This document shows, piece after piece, positions 22,242 through 29,815 of a stretch of DNA of 64,000 nt (positions are counted from its first letter, which is position 1; the number at the start of each line of letters is the position of its first letter). The translations under genes were made by a program, and so were the position numbers. This DNA comes from Gammaproteobacteria bacterium (lineage in GTDB: Bacteria > Pseudomonadota > Gammaproteobacteria > Enterobacterales > Alteromonadaceae): NCBI GenBank assembly GCA_018826295.1, contig JAHJZX010000045.1, positions 1-64,000 of the forward strand, in the 5' to 3' direction. The notes under the pieces were generated by a model that worked only from the letters and a program-made list of their open reading frames with translations, searched no databases and was not told the origin of the DNA.

Positions 22242-22266
22242 CAACAAGCAGCGCATTGTCTATACT
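22235..22266 (+). promoter_or_regulatory. Candidate ybeL promoter
   Basis: A consensus TTGACA (22235-22240) and TATACT (22261-22266) are separated by 20 bases, longer than ideal. The -10 lies 23 bases before the ybeL ATG. The strength of both hexamers makes the region a likely promoter even though the pairing is uncertain. Confidence 0.4.
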
Positions 22267-22289
22267 GGTTTTACACTCGAGGAGACGTT

Positions 22290-22772
22290 ATGGCAGATTT
22301 TCTGAAGAAGTATCAACAGTGGTTGGCTGATTTTAACCGCAGCCTTGAGCAATCGGAGCGGCGTCAACTGGATAATATGGTAAGTTTTGTCGAGCAATTG
22401 CAGGCTTACCTCAAAGCGGGTAAAGACCTGAGCGCCTATGAAACAGCGTTGTTTATCGAGACATTAAAACGCCAATGGCAGGATCAGCAAGCGCAGCAGC
22501 AGGCAGATGACGAGGCGGCAGCACCGTCGTTATGGCCGGAAGCCTTGTGGCAGCAGCTTAGTAGTATCACTGATAAAAGCCAGCTGGAATGGCAGGAACT
22601 TACCGCCGATTTTAAACACCAGGGCATCTATTTTCAGGGCGAAGTGGTGGGCATGGGCCGCTACCGTTGTAGCCAGTGTTTGCAACATATCGATTATACC
22701 CACCCGGCCGAGTTACTGGCGTGCAGCCATTGTGGCGCCGTGCAGTTTTTCCGTGAGGGCCTGCCGGTGTAA
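22290..22772 (+). CDS. ybeL: YbeL/DUF1451 zinc-ribbon protein
   Basis: A 160-residue soluble protein of the YbeL (DUF1451) family. The N-terminal two thirds is helical and rich in Gln/Glu. The C-terminus has a zinc ribbon with two cysteine pairs, CSQC and CSHC (about 129-149), and the family sequence GIYFQGEVVGMGRYRCSQC. GGAGA precedes the ATG at 22290. The molecular function is unknown. Divergent placement from leuS is also seen in E. coli, where ybeL neighbours the leuS cluster. Confidence 0.9.
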   Translation: MADFLKKYQQWLADFNRSLEQSERRQLDNMVSFVEQLQAYLKAGKDLSAYETALFIETLKRQWQDQQAQQQADDEAAAPSLWPEALWQQLSSITDKSQLEWQELTADFKHQGIYFQGEVVGMGRYRCSQCLQHIDYTHPAELLACSHCGAVQFFREGLPV

Positions 22773-22966
22773 ATAATGGCGGTTTAAAGGCTGTAACGTG
22801 CTTTAACTTTTTGTTAGAATCCAACACCGCCCAGTGTCGCCTGCCGCTTGCAACTGTACCACTAAGGTTGAATAGCGCTTTTGCTGCTTTTCGCTAAGCT
22901 GTGCCCGCTGCTGCCGACACAGGATTGAACGGGTAACTCAGGCCGGCAACCAAAGATGAGAACAAC
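22773..22966. other. Intergenic stretch between ybeL and the usp gene
   Basis: No gene or clear hairpin is seen in these 194 bases. TAGAAT at 22815-22820 could be a -10 element, but the -35 at the right distance is weak. A regulated usp promoter is expected here. Confidence 0.3.
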
Positions 22967-23821
22967 ATGACAACGCAAGTACTAGCCTGTATTGATGCAT
23001 CACCTTATGCCGAAGCCATTTGCGATTATGCAGCCTGGGCGGCCAGACAACTGTCTGCACCCATCACCCTGGTGCATGCGCTGGACAAGGCTCAGCACAC
23101 CCAAACCCCCGATTTAAGCGGCAGCATTGGTTTAGGCTCGCAGGAGCTGTTGTTGCAACAGTTAGCCGAGCTGGACGAAAAACACAGTAAGCTGGCGCTG
23201 CAACGTGGGCGCAGTATTTTAACCGCAGCTAAAGAGCGCGCAGAGCAAGCCGGCGTGACAGCTGTCGATACCTGCATGCAGCATGGGCCGTTACCACAGA
23301 TCCTGGCCGGGCTGGCCGAGACTAGCCGTTTACTGGTGCTGGGCAAACGTGGCTTTAGCAGTGCTGATGCCCATGGACATATGGGCGTGCACGTTGAACG
23401 GGTTATTCGTACTGTGCAGCGGCCGGTGCTATTAACCCAGCAGCATTATAAAACACCACAACGCATTATGCTGGCCTATGACGGTAGTGCCACCGCGCAA
23501 AAAAGCTTGCAAATGCTGGCTGCCAGCCCGTTGTGCCGTGGTTTGCCAGTGCATTTAGTGATGGCCGATGCCGACAGCGAAAGCAGCCGCAGCGAACTAA
23601 ATAGCGCTGCAGAGATAATGCGCAGCGCCGGTTTTGATACTAAAACCGCGATAGTAGACGGTGAGCCAGAGGTAGTATTGCATCAGTACCAGCAGGAGCA
23701 TGTTATTGACTTGCTGGTGATGGGCGCCTACGGCCACTCCCGGATCCGGCAATTTATTGTTGGCAGCACCACGACTGCCATGATCTGCAAAGCCAAGTGC
23801 TCATTGCTGATCTTACGCTAA
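22967..23821 (+). CDS. Tandem-domain universal stress protein
   Basis: The 284-residue protein consists of two UspA domains (about 3-150 and 155-284), like E. coli UspE. The C-terminal domain keeps the ATP-binding signature GxxGx9G(S/T): GAYGHSRIRQFIVGST. The first domain has the related but altered GKRGFSSADAHGHMGVHVE, which lacks the final GS, so only the second domain may bind ATP. Usp proteins help survival under starvation and oxidative or osmotic stress. An intrinsic terminator follows the gene. The downstream nhaD genes also suggest a salt or stress setting. Confidence 0.93.
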   Translation: MTTQVLACIDASPYAEAICDYAAWAARQLSAPITLVHALDKAQHTQTPDLSGSIGLGSQELLLQQLAELDEKHSKLALQRGRSILTAAKERAEQAGVTAVDTCMQHGPLPQILAGLAETSRLLVLGKRGFSSADAHGHMGVHVERVIRTVQRPVLLTQQHYKTPQRIMLAYDGSATAQKSLQMLAASPLCRGLPVHLVMADADSESSRSELNSAAEIMRSAGFDTKTAIVDGEPEVVLHQYQQEHVIDLLVMGAYGHSRIRQFIVGSTTTAMICKAKCSLLILR

Positions 23822-23825
23822 ATCC

Positions 23826-23852
23826 AAAACCCGGCCAGAGGCCGGGTTTTTT
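23826..23852 (+). terminator. Intrinsic terminator after usp
   Basis: AAAACCCGGCC (23826-23836), loop AGA and GGCCGGGTTTT (23840-23850) form an 11-bp stem followed by T residues. It begins five bases after the usp stop. Confidence 0.93.
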
Positions 23853-23889
23853 GTACCCGTAACGTTAACCAGGAAGTGTTGTTACTATC

Positions 23890-25341
23890 ATGCAAAAACA
23901 AAAAATGTTGCTCTGGCCAGGCTTGTTGCTGGCTATGTTCGCACCAGCAGCCCATGCTGCAGTGGGTGCGGTGGATTTAACCACCAGTGTTACCGGCTTT
24001 GTCGCTATCGGTATTTTTGTGCTGGCTTATGCGCTGGTGATGGCGGAAGAAAAAATTCACCTGCGCAAGTCTAAACCGGTGCTGGTCGCTGCCGGCATTA
24101 TCTGGGCGCTGATCGGCTGGCAGTATGTGCAGGCCGGTATGCCGGAACAATCGGAAGCGGCGTTTCGCCATACTTTGCTCGAATTTGCTGAGCTGATGCT
24201 GTTTTTGTTGGTGGCAATGACTTATATCAATGCACTGGAAGAGCGCCGGCTGTTTGATGTGCTGCGTAGCTGGCTGGTGCGCAAAGGCTTTAGTTATAAG
24301 CAGTTATTCTGGATCACCGGCATTTTGTCATTTTTTATCTCGCCGGTAGCCGACAACCTTACCACAGCGCTATTAATGTGTGCTGTGGTGATGAAGGTCG
24401 CTGAGGGCGACAAAAAGTTTATAAACCTCTGTTGTATTAATATTGTGGTAGCCGCCAATGCCGGCGGTGCCTTTAGCCCGTTTGGCGACATTACCACCTT
24501 AATGGTATGGCAGGCCGGCTTGCTTAATTTTGCTGAGTTTTTGGTATTGTTTGTACCGTCGCTGGTTAACTATCTGATCCCGGCTGTGATCATGAGCTGT
24601 TTTGTTGAGAAGCGTAAACCAGCGGCACTGGAAGATGATATCGAGTTGAAACGCGGTGCACTGCGTATTTTAACGCTGTTTTTATTAACCATTGCCACAG
24701 CAGTTGCCTTTCATACCGTGCTGCATTTGCCGCCAGTACTGGGCATGATGACCGGCCTGGGCTACTTACAGTTTTTTGGTTACTTCCTGCGGGTTACGCT
24801 GCCGGGGTCTCTGGCGCGCAAAAGGGCGATGGCCGAGCGCGAAGGCGATCTGGAACGGATCCGGGCGCTGGGGCAGGTGGTGCCCTTTGACGTATTCAGC
24901 CGGGTATCGCGGGCTGAGTGGGACACCTTATTGTTTTTCTACGGCGTAGTGATGTGTGTCGGTGGCCTGGGCTTTATCGGTTATTTAGCGCAAATGTCTG
25001 ACGTACTTTACACCCAATGGGATGCCACCTGGGCCAATGTGGCCTTAGGCGTTATTTCGGCAGTAATAGATAACATTCCGGTGATGTTTGCGGTACTGAC
25101 TATGCAGCCAGACATGTCGCACGGCCATTGGTTGTTAATTACCCTTACCGCCGGCGTCGGTGGCAGCCTGTTATCTATCGGCTCTGCCGCCGGTGTGGCT
25201 TTAATGGGCCAGGCCCGGGGTTACTATACCTTTGCCGGCCATTTAAAATGGGCGCCGGCAATACTGCTGGGTTATATCGCCAGCGTGCTGACACATTTAT
25301 GGCTAAATAAAGCCAGTTTTAGTGTTTTTGGCGTAAGCTGA
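23890..25341 (+). CDS. nhaD: NhaD-type Na+/H+ antiporter, first copy
   Basis: NhaD exchanges cytoplasmic Na+ or Li+ for protons at alkaline pH in the inner membrane. The 483-residue protein has a signal-like N-terminus (cleavage near AHA) and about 12 membrane segments of the ArsB/NhaD fold. Conserved sites include MAEEKIHLRKSKPVL, ADNLTTALLMCAVV with Asp155-Asn156, and FSPFGDITTLMVW. Asp155 lines up with an aspartate reported as important in Vibrio cholerae NhaD (recalled as Asp154). An AGGAAG lies 13 bases before the ATG. A close paralog follows 81 bases downstream. Confidence 0.95.
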   Translation: MQKQKMLLWPGLLLAMFAPAAHAAVGAVDLTTSVTGFVAIGIFVLAYALVMAEEKIHLRKSKPVLVAAGIIWALIGWQYVQAGMPEQSEAAFRHTLLEFAELMLFLLVAMTYINALEERRLFDVLRSWLVRKGFSYKQLFWITGILSFFISPVADNLTTALLMCAVVMKVAEGDKKFINLCCINIVVAANAGGAFSPFGDITTLMVWQAGLLNFAEFLVLFVPSLVNYLIPAVIMSCFVEKRKPAALEDDIELKRGALRILTLFLLTIATAVAFHTVLHLPPVLGMMTGLGYLQFFGYFLRVTLPGSLARKRAMAEREGDLERIRALGQVVPFDVFSRVSRAEWDTLLFFYGVVMCVGGLGFIGYLAQMSDVLYTQWDATWANVALGVISAVIDNIPVMFAVLTMQPDMSHGHWLLITLTAGVGGSLLSIGSAAGVALMGQARGYYTFAGHLKWAPAILLGYIASVLTHLWLNKASFSVFGVS

Positions 25342-25374
25342 GTAAATATTCTAATCAACTTGCTTTATACTGTG

Positions 25375-25394
25375 CACCCGGTGTCCGCCGGGTG
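25375..25394 (+). promoter_or_regulatory. GC-rich hairpin in the leader of the second nhaD gene
   Basis: CACCCGG (25375-25381), a 6-base loop and CCGGGTG (25388-25394) form a 7-bp stem with no T run after it, so it is not a normal terminator. A TATACT at 25366-25371 directly precedes it and could be a -10 element. The hairpin would then be at the start of the mRNA and might affect its stability or regulation. No known Na+/Li+ riboswitch was recognised. Confidence 0.4.
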
Positions 25395-25422
25395 ACACTC
25401 TCTGTTAACTGAGGACAAAATT

Positions 25423-26871
25423 GTGAAGCAGTCTTTGCTGGTGCTGTTGTGCCTGTTGTTTTCTCCTGCTGTGTTTGCCGCTACCGGCAATTTAAATTTA
25501 ACTCTGTCTCCTGTTGGTATTATTGCTCTGCTGCTGTTTGCACTGGCCTATGTGCTGGTAATGGCGGAAGAAAAAATTCATCTGCGTAAATCTAAACCTG
25601 TGTTGGTTGCGGCCGGTGTGATCTGGGCACTTATCGCCTGGCGCTACATGCAGGATGGCATTACTGGCGTAACTGCTGAGGCGTTTCGCCATACCTTGCT
25701 TGAATTTGCCGAGCTAATGCTGTTTTTACTGGTGGCTATGACGTACATCAGCGCACTGGAAGAGCGCCGGCTGTTTGATGCGCTGCGCGCCTGGATGATC
25801 CGCAAAGGTTTTAGCTACCGTAGCTTATTTTGGATCAGTGGTGTGCTGGCGTTCTTTATCTCGTCTTTTGCCAACAATATGACCACCGCCATGCTGATGT
25901 GCGCTGTGGTAATGAAGGTGGCCGAAGGCGACAAACGCTTTATCAATTTAACCTGCGTTAATATCGTGGTGGCGGCCAATGCCGGTGGTGCTTTTATACC
26001 CTTTGGCGACATTACTACGCTAATGGTATGGCAGGCCGGTATTATTACCTTTAATGAATTCTTTACGCTGTTTGTTCCGGCGGTAGTTAATTACCTGGTG
26101 CCGGCCATTATTATGAGCCTGTTTGTTGAACGGCGTTACCCGGCAGCCCTGCAGGAAGATGTCGAGCTAAAACGCGGCGCACTGCGTATTCTTACCCTGT
26201 TTTTAGCCACCATAGCGCTGGCGGTGTTGTATCACTCCTGGCTGGATTTACCGCCGGTACTGGGCATGATGACAGGCCTTGGCCTGCTGCAGTTTTTCGG
26301 CTTCTTCCTGCGTAAAACCCTGCCTGGCTCGCTGGCGCGTAAAAGAGCAATGGCCGAGCGTGAAGGCGACATCGAGCGGGTGCGGGCACTGGGCCAAATT
26401 GTACCCTTTGATGTATTTAACCGTATTGCCCGCGCCGAGTGGGACACCTTATTGTTTTTCTACGGTGTGGTAATGTGCGTTGGCGGCCTGGGCTATATTG
26501 GCTATCTGGAAATGCTGTCTGCCAGCTTGTACGGCAACGGTAACCCTACTATTGCCAACGTGGTATTAGGCCTGATGTCGGCAGTAGTAGATAATATACC
26601 GGTAATGTTCGCCGTGCTAACCATGCAACCGGAGATGTCGCACGGCCAGTGGTTGCTTATTACCTTAACCGCCGGTGTTGGTGGCAGCTTGTTGTCGATA
26701 GGCTCTGCCGCTGGTGTGGCCTTAATGGGCCAGGCCCGTGGTTACTATACCTTTGCCGGCCATTTAAAATGGGCGCCGGTAATACTGCTGGGATACGCTG
26801 CCAGCGTGGTGACGCATTTATATTTAAACGCCGAGCTGTTTCAGATTTTCGGCAGCCCGGCTGCTCACTAA
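25423..26871 (+). CDS. nhaD: NhaD-type antiporter paralog, second copy with a motif Asp-to-Asn change
   Basis: The 482-residue protein is co-linear with the upstream NhaD and very similar over its whole length, with a signal-like N-terminus and about 12 membrane segments. The start is GTG with GAGGA upstream. It keeps MAEEKIHLRKSKPVL and PFGDITTLMVW. Where copy one and the family have ADNLTTA, this copy has ANNMTTA: the aspartate is Asn151 here. The neighbouring proline (SPV to SSF) also differs. Na+/H+ exchange may therefore be altered, or the protein may transport another cation. The 3' parts of the two genes are almost identical in DNA, which implies recent duplication or gene conversion. 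Confidence 0.92.
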   Translation: MKQSLLVLLCLLFSPAVFAATGNLNLTLSPVGIIALLLFALAYVLVMAEEKIHLRKSKPVLVAAGVIWALIAWRYMQDGITGVTAEAFRHTLLEFAELMLFLLVAMTYISALEERRLFDALRAWMIRKGFSYRSLFWISGVLAFFISSFANNMTTAMLMCAVVMKVAEGDKRFINLTCVNIVVAANAGGAFIPFGDITTLMVWQAGIITFNEFFTLFVPAVVNYLVPAIIMSLFVERRYPAALQEDVELKRGALRILTLFLATIALAVLYHSWLDLPPVLGMMTGLGLLQFFGFFLRKTLPGSLARKRAMAEREGDIERVRALGQIVPFDVFNRIARAEWDTLLFFYGVVMCVGGLGYIGYLEMLSASLYGNGNPTIANVVLGLMSAVVDNIPVMFAVLTMQPEMSHGQWLLITLTAGVGGSLLSIGSAAGVALMGQARGYYTFAGHLKWAPVILLGYAASVVTHLYLNAELFQIFGSPAAH

Positions 26872-26895
26872 ACCGCTGGGTATTAAGGAAGTATT

Positions 26896-27246
26896 ATGTC
26901 TAAAAAAGTCTATTGTATTGCGCAGTTTCAACCCAAGCCTGGCAAGACTGATGAATTATTCAAAGTGCTGCAAAGCCTGGAGCCAAACAGTAACCGCGAA
27001 GATGGCTGCCTGCAGTATATTGTCACCCGGCAAATGGCCAGCCCCTTTGCTGAAGGTAAAAGTTTCCCCATTGCCTTTAACGAAATCTGGGCCGACCTGG
27101 CAAGCTTTGAAGCGCACTGTCAACGCCGTGAGATAAAGGACTTCTTTGAAACCTATTGCCTGGCTGAAAATGGTTTAGCCGCCGACTGGAATGTATGTAT
27201 TTACACCGACGAGCCAGCCAATTTCGACGCACCCGTCGTAGGCTGA
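26896..27246 (+). CDS. ABM-domain protein (putative quinol monooxygenase family)
   Basis: A 116-residue single-domain protein with the antibiotic-biosynthesis-monooxygenase fold pattern: VYCIAQFQPKPGKTDELFKVLQSL at the start, REDGCLQY (about 35-42) and FNEIWADLASFEAHC (about 60-74). Members include YgiN-type quinol monooxygenases and many of unknown function. AAGGAA precedes the ATG. It lies 24 bases after the second nhaD gene and ends at an intrinsic terminator, so it probably belongs to that transcript. The substrate is not known. Confidence 0.85.
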   Translation: MSKKVYCIAQFQPKPGKTDELFKVLQSLEPNSNREDGCLQYIVTRQMASPFAEGKSFPIAFNEIWADLASFEAHCQRREIKDFFETYCLAENGLAADWNVCIYTDEPANFDAPVVG

Positions 27247-27261
27247 TTTAGCCGGTTACTA

Positions 27262-27288
27262 AAAAAGCCCTGTTTATCAGGGCTTTTT
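27262..27288 (+). terminator. Intrinsic terminator after the ABM gene
   Basis: AAAAAGCCCTG (27262-27272), loop TTTAT and CAGGGCTTTTT (27278-27288) form an 11-bp stem ending in a T run. It marks the left edge of the small-gene patch. Confidence 0.93.
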
Positions 27289-27564
27289 ACATTCTAATGG
27301 TTTGTTTTGTGTATTCCGGGACGTCATACAACGCTATAACCTACTAAACCGTCACTATAAGCCGTTGAAAATAAGCTTAAGTCGAGGTAATGTTATCAAC
27401 ACAAAATTTACAAGGCCGGAGAGTTTGCGTGAGTGCCGGGCCACTAGAAATACCTCGCGGTGCTGCGATAGGTCACTAAGGATAATTCTTAAAAACGTCG
27501 AAGCTAAAACGGCTAAACCTAAAAGTTATTTATCACAGTAAAGAGCGCACCAACGGAAAAACTT
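27289..27564. other. Intergenic stretch of unknown content
   Basis: These 276 bases are more AT-rich than the flanking genes. A plus-strand open frame of 79 codons (27302-27541) lacks a ribosome-binding site and its composition does not look like protein coding. No attC, insertion-sequence end or promoter is convincing. Confidence 0.4.
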
Positions 27565-27915
27565 ATGTTCGCTAGCAGTTTAATGCTGATGCTACTCCCC
27601 GCAATCGCTTTTGACAGCGCTGCTGTCGCTATTGAAAATGGCTTGCAGCAATGTGTACAGATAAATAAGTCAGATATAGTCCAGCGCAATAATATTACCC
27701 TGCTGGATGCTGATATTTCTGTACTGCAAGCCATCGGTTATTGTGGCTGTAAATCAGCCGTCGCCAGTTACCACTTGTACAACAAGGAACAGCATTTGCG
27801 CTCTGAAGCCATTACGCTAAAAAGCAGTAATACCTATTCATTTGTACTGGCAGTTGACGACAAAGCCCCAATATCGGAATCGCTAAGGCTGCAACTTAGT
27901 TGTGCTGGTGACTAG
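27565..27915 (+). CDS. Small secreted Cys-containing protein, possibly DUF2195-like
   Basis: The 116-residue frame begins at ATG 27565 with a weak GGA 7 bases upstream. The first 22 residues are hydrophobic and end in AVA, a plausible signal peptide, though they lack the usual basic residues. The mature part has four cysteines, including IGYCGCKSAV near residue 60 and SCAGD at the end, suggesting disulfides and a periplasmic place. The YCGCKSA motif reminds me of DUF2195 proteins, but this is tentative. Function unknown. Confidence 0.6.
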   Translation: MFASSLMLMLLPAIAFDSAAVAIENGLQQCVQINKSDIVQRNNITLLDADISVLQAIGYCGCKSAVASYHLYNKEQHLRSEAITLKSSNTYSFVLAVDDKAPISESLRLQLSCAGD

Positions 27916-27982
27916 AGATATTGTTCAGGATTTTGCGCTTGATTTCTTTAGAGCTAAACATCAATTTCACAATGGATAATGT

Positions 27983-28249
27983 ATGCCATCACCAACAGAA
28001 GTTAACCCTCGCAATTTTAAGGTTTTGGAAGTTGTTTATGATTTAAATGGTTTCTCTGTAGCATGGGGGAGCTGGGAAGATGGGACCAAGCGTCTTGCCA
28101 TGCGCTGGAATGGAGATGGGGACGATAAGGGGTACCCAAAGACATTTGGCAATCCTGTATGGTTTATGCTCCCCACAGAACTCAGCCTACCGATATTGCG
28201 TTCACTGGATGCATATAACCCCTCGCATCGAGGTATAGAAAAGAACTAA
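27983..28249 (+). CDS. Hypothetical protein, 88 residues
   Basis: Not recognised. The frame starts at ATG 27983 with GGATAA just upstream. It is acidic in the middle (WNGDGDDKGYPKTFGNP) and rich in Trp, Gly and Pro, suggesting a small folded beta protein. No signal peptide or membrane segment is seen. It lies in a run of small plus-strand genes with base composition more AT-rich than the surroundings. Its reading frame is clean and codon use looks coding, so I think it is real. Confidence 0.6.
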   Translation: MPSPTEVNPRNFKVLEVVYDLNGFSVAWGSWEDGTKRLAMRWNGDGDDKGYPKTFGNPVWFMLPTELSLPILRSLDAYNPSHRGIEKN

Positions 28250-28364
28250 GAAGTCAAAATTAACAGGGGCAGTTCAAAAGTAAATTGCTCAGAAGCATTA
28301 GGCAAATTTTGTTCTGGTCTTCATTATGTGAAATGTTAACAAATCAATGGTGTCGCAGTAAAAA

Positions 28365-28628
28365 ATGAAATATACCTATGGCAAAACCGCTTGCGAAGCA
28401 ACAGACGCTGCCAATGTGAGAGGGGTTTTGGTCAGTACCGCTGACGGCTATTGTTTCCGTGTTTATGATAATAGCGGTGACTTTATAGATTATCAGTTGT
28501 TACATGACGATCTGGAAGTCACTATAGACTCCAGTGCGCTTGCAAGTTTTTATCAAAATGATGATATAGCAGTGCTGGATCACAGCCCGGCTGTATTGGG
28601 TTTAAAGCCAGCTATTTATATAGCTTGA
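28365..28628 (+). CDS. Hypothetical protein, 87 residues
   Basis: Not recognised. The frame starts at ATG 28365; no strong ribosome-binding site is visible. The sequence alternates hydrophobic and polar residues (VLVSTADGYCFRVYDNSG, FIDYQLLHDDLEVTI), which suggests a small beta-rich domain. It is strongly acidic, with no signal peptide or membrane segment. It is flanked by 115 and 103 bases without genes, unlike the tightly packed core operons. It could be a horizontally acquired orphan. Confidence 0.6.
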   Translation: MKYTYGKTACEATDAANVRGVLVSTADGYCFRVYDNSGDFIDYQLLHDDLEVTIDSSALASFYQNDDIAVLDHSPAVLGLKPAIYIA

Positions 28629-28731
28629 TTCTAGGCAAAATATTACTGCGTTTCTGATGAAGATAAATTGGTTTCGGTAGCTGTGATATAACTCAAGCAT
28701 ATTCTGAAATAAATGAGGGAAGACAAACAAG

Positions 28732-29154
28732 GTGGTTAGATTCAGGCCGGCTGAGGATTTAGCAACAGCAGCACAATTTACGCTGTCGAATATGCGGCCG
28801 TATTACCAACAATACTCGGTAGATTGGGATCAAACCCAGATTGAGAAAATGACGCAAGATCTTGTTAACTTAGATATTTTGCATCAGGGAATGTTGGTTG
28901 GTGTCATGAGGTTGTCTTTTGACTTTGCAGAATGCTGGTTACGTGATTTGCAAGTTGCGCCGGGTTATCAGAATCAAGGTATTGGCGCAATTGCTCTGGC
29001 TGAGGCAGAGCGCTGTGCTAAAGAGCGCTGTTGTCGGAATTTAAAGCTTCGAGTGTTTAAAAATAGCCCGGCTGTTCATTTATACCAGCGGCAAGGCTTT
29101 GGTTTAACCAGTGAAGACGAGCGGTTTTACTACATGAGCCGTGCCGTTTCCTGA
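28732..29154 (+). CDS. GNAT family N-acetyltransferase
   Basis: A 140-residue protein with the GNAT fold. The acetyl-CoA-binding motif A is LRDLQVAPGYQNQGIGAIAL (about 83-102), followed by the motif B region LRVFKNSPAVHLYQRQGF (about 107-125). The start is GTG, preceded by GAGGGA at 28715-28720. The acyl acceptor is unknown. It belongs to the patch of small plus-strand genes and has no operon partner close by. Confidence 0.85.
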   Translation: MVRFRPAEDLATAAQFTLSNMRPYYQQYSVDWDQTQIEKMTQDLVNLDILHQGMLVGVMRLSFDFAECWLRDLQVAPGYQNQGIGAIALAEAERCAKERCCRNLKLRVFKNSPAVHLYQRQGFGLTSEDERFYYMSRAVS

Positions 29155-29281
29155 TCATTGAATATTATCGCCAGTAAACAGCATCGGCTTTGGCGCTGCC
29201 ACGCTCAGGCCTATTGGCTGGATTTATGGTTATCAGCGTATTGACGCTGGCAAGTGCGCTTAATGGTTAGCGAGGTTTGAT

Positions 29282-29740
29282 ATGAATTGTATTTTTTGCG
29301 ACATAGTTGCCGGGCAATCACCCTGCCATAAGGTGTGGGAAGATGACGAGCATTTGGCGTTTTTGTCTATTTTCCCAAATACCAAAGGCTTCACGGTGGT
29401 GATCCCGAAACAGCATTACTCCAGTTATGTCTTTGCTCAGGATGACAACGTTGTTGCCAAACTTACCCTCGCCAGCAAGAAGGTTGCCTTGCTACTTGAT
29501 AAAGCCTTGGATGGCGTAGCACGAACAGGTTTAGTCTATGAAGGTTACGAAGTTGACCACTTACACAGCAAACTTATTCCTATGCATGGCACCGGCAATG
29601 ATTCTACCTTCCGGGCGATTGACGGTACTTCTGGCCCCTTTATTTTAAAATATGCAGGCTTTTTATCTACCCATGATTGCGAACGGGCAAATGACGCTGA
29701 ACTTGCAAAACTGGCAGCTTACATAAGAGCTTGTGCATAA
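29282..29740 (+). CDS. HIT family protein with variant histidine triad
   Basis: A 152-residue member of the HIT nucleotide hydrolase/transferase superfamily. It begins with CIFCDIVAG, where Cys3 and Cys6 suggest one half of a zinc site, and has PNTKGFTVVIPKQHYSSY (about 32-49). The triad is HLHSK (His93, His95, Lys97): the middle, nucleophilic histidine is kept but the third is lysine instead of His. The C-terminal region carries a further HG and FxxxDG segments of this subgroup. GAGG at 29271-29274 precedes the ATG. The substrate is unknown. Confidence 0.85.
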   Translation: MNCIFCDIVAGQSPCHKVWEDDEHLAFLSIFPNTKGFTVVIPKQHYSSYVFAQDDNVVAKLTLASKKVALLLDKALDGVARTGLVYEGYEVDHLHSKLIPMHGTGNDSTFRAIDGTSGPFILKYAGFLSTHDCERANDAELAKLAAYIRACA

Positions 29741-29815
29741 CAGCCCATTTTACTGTGGTATAGCTGCCAGAGTGGCTTGGCGCCGGTAACATTCAGCAAT
29801 GCATTCGAGGACAAA

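Noticed and set aside
27302-27541. 79-codon open frame
   Set aside because: No ribosome-binding site, unusual composition (Arg/Cys/Ser rich, no fold pattern) and it overlaps the region before a better gene.
29185-29275. About 30 hydrophobic codons resembling a membrane-protein tail just before the HIT gene
   Set aside because: There is no start codon with a ribosome-binding site and a stop lies shortly upstream; it could be a gene remnant but is too short to support.
27289-29282. Possible integron cassette array, because small GNAT, HIT and orphan genes follow each other on one strand
   Set aside because: I inspected the gaps for attC core sites (RYYYAAC and GTTRRRY with palindromic arms) and found none convincing; no integrase gene is in the window.
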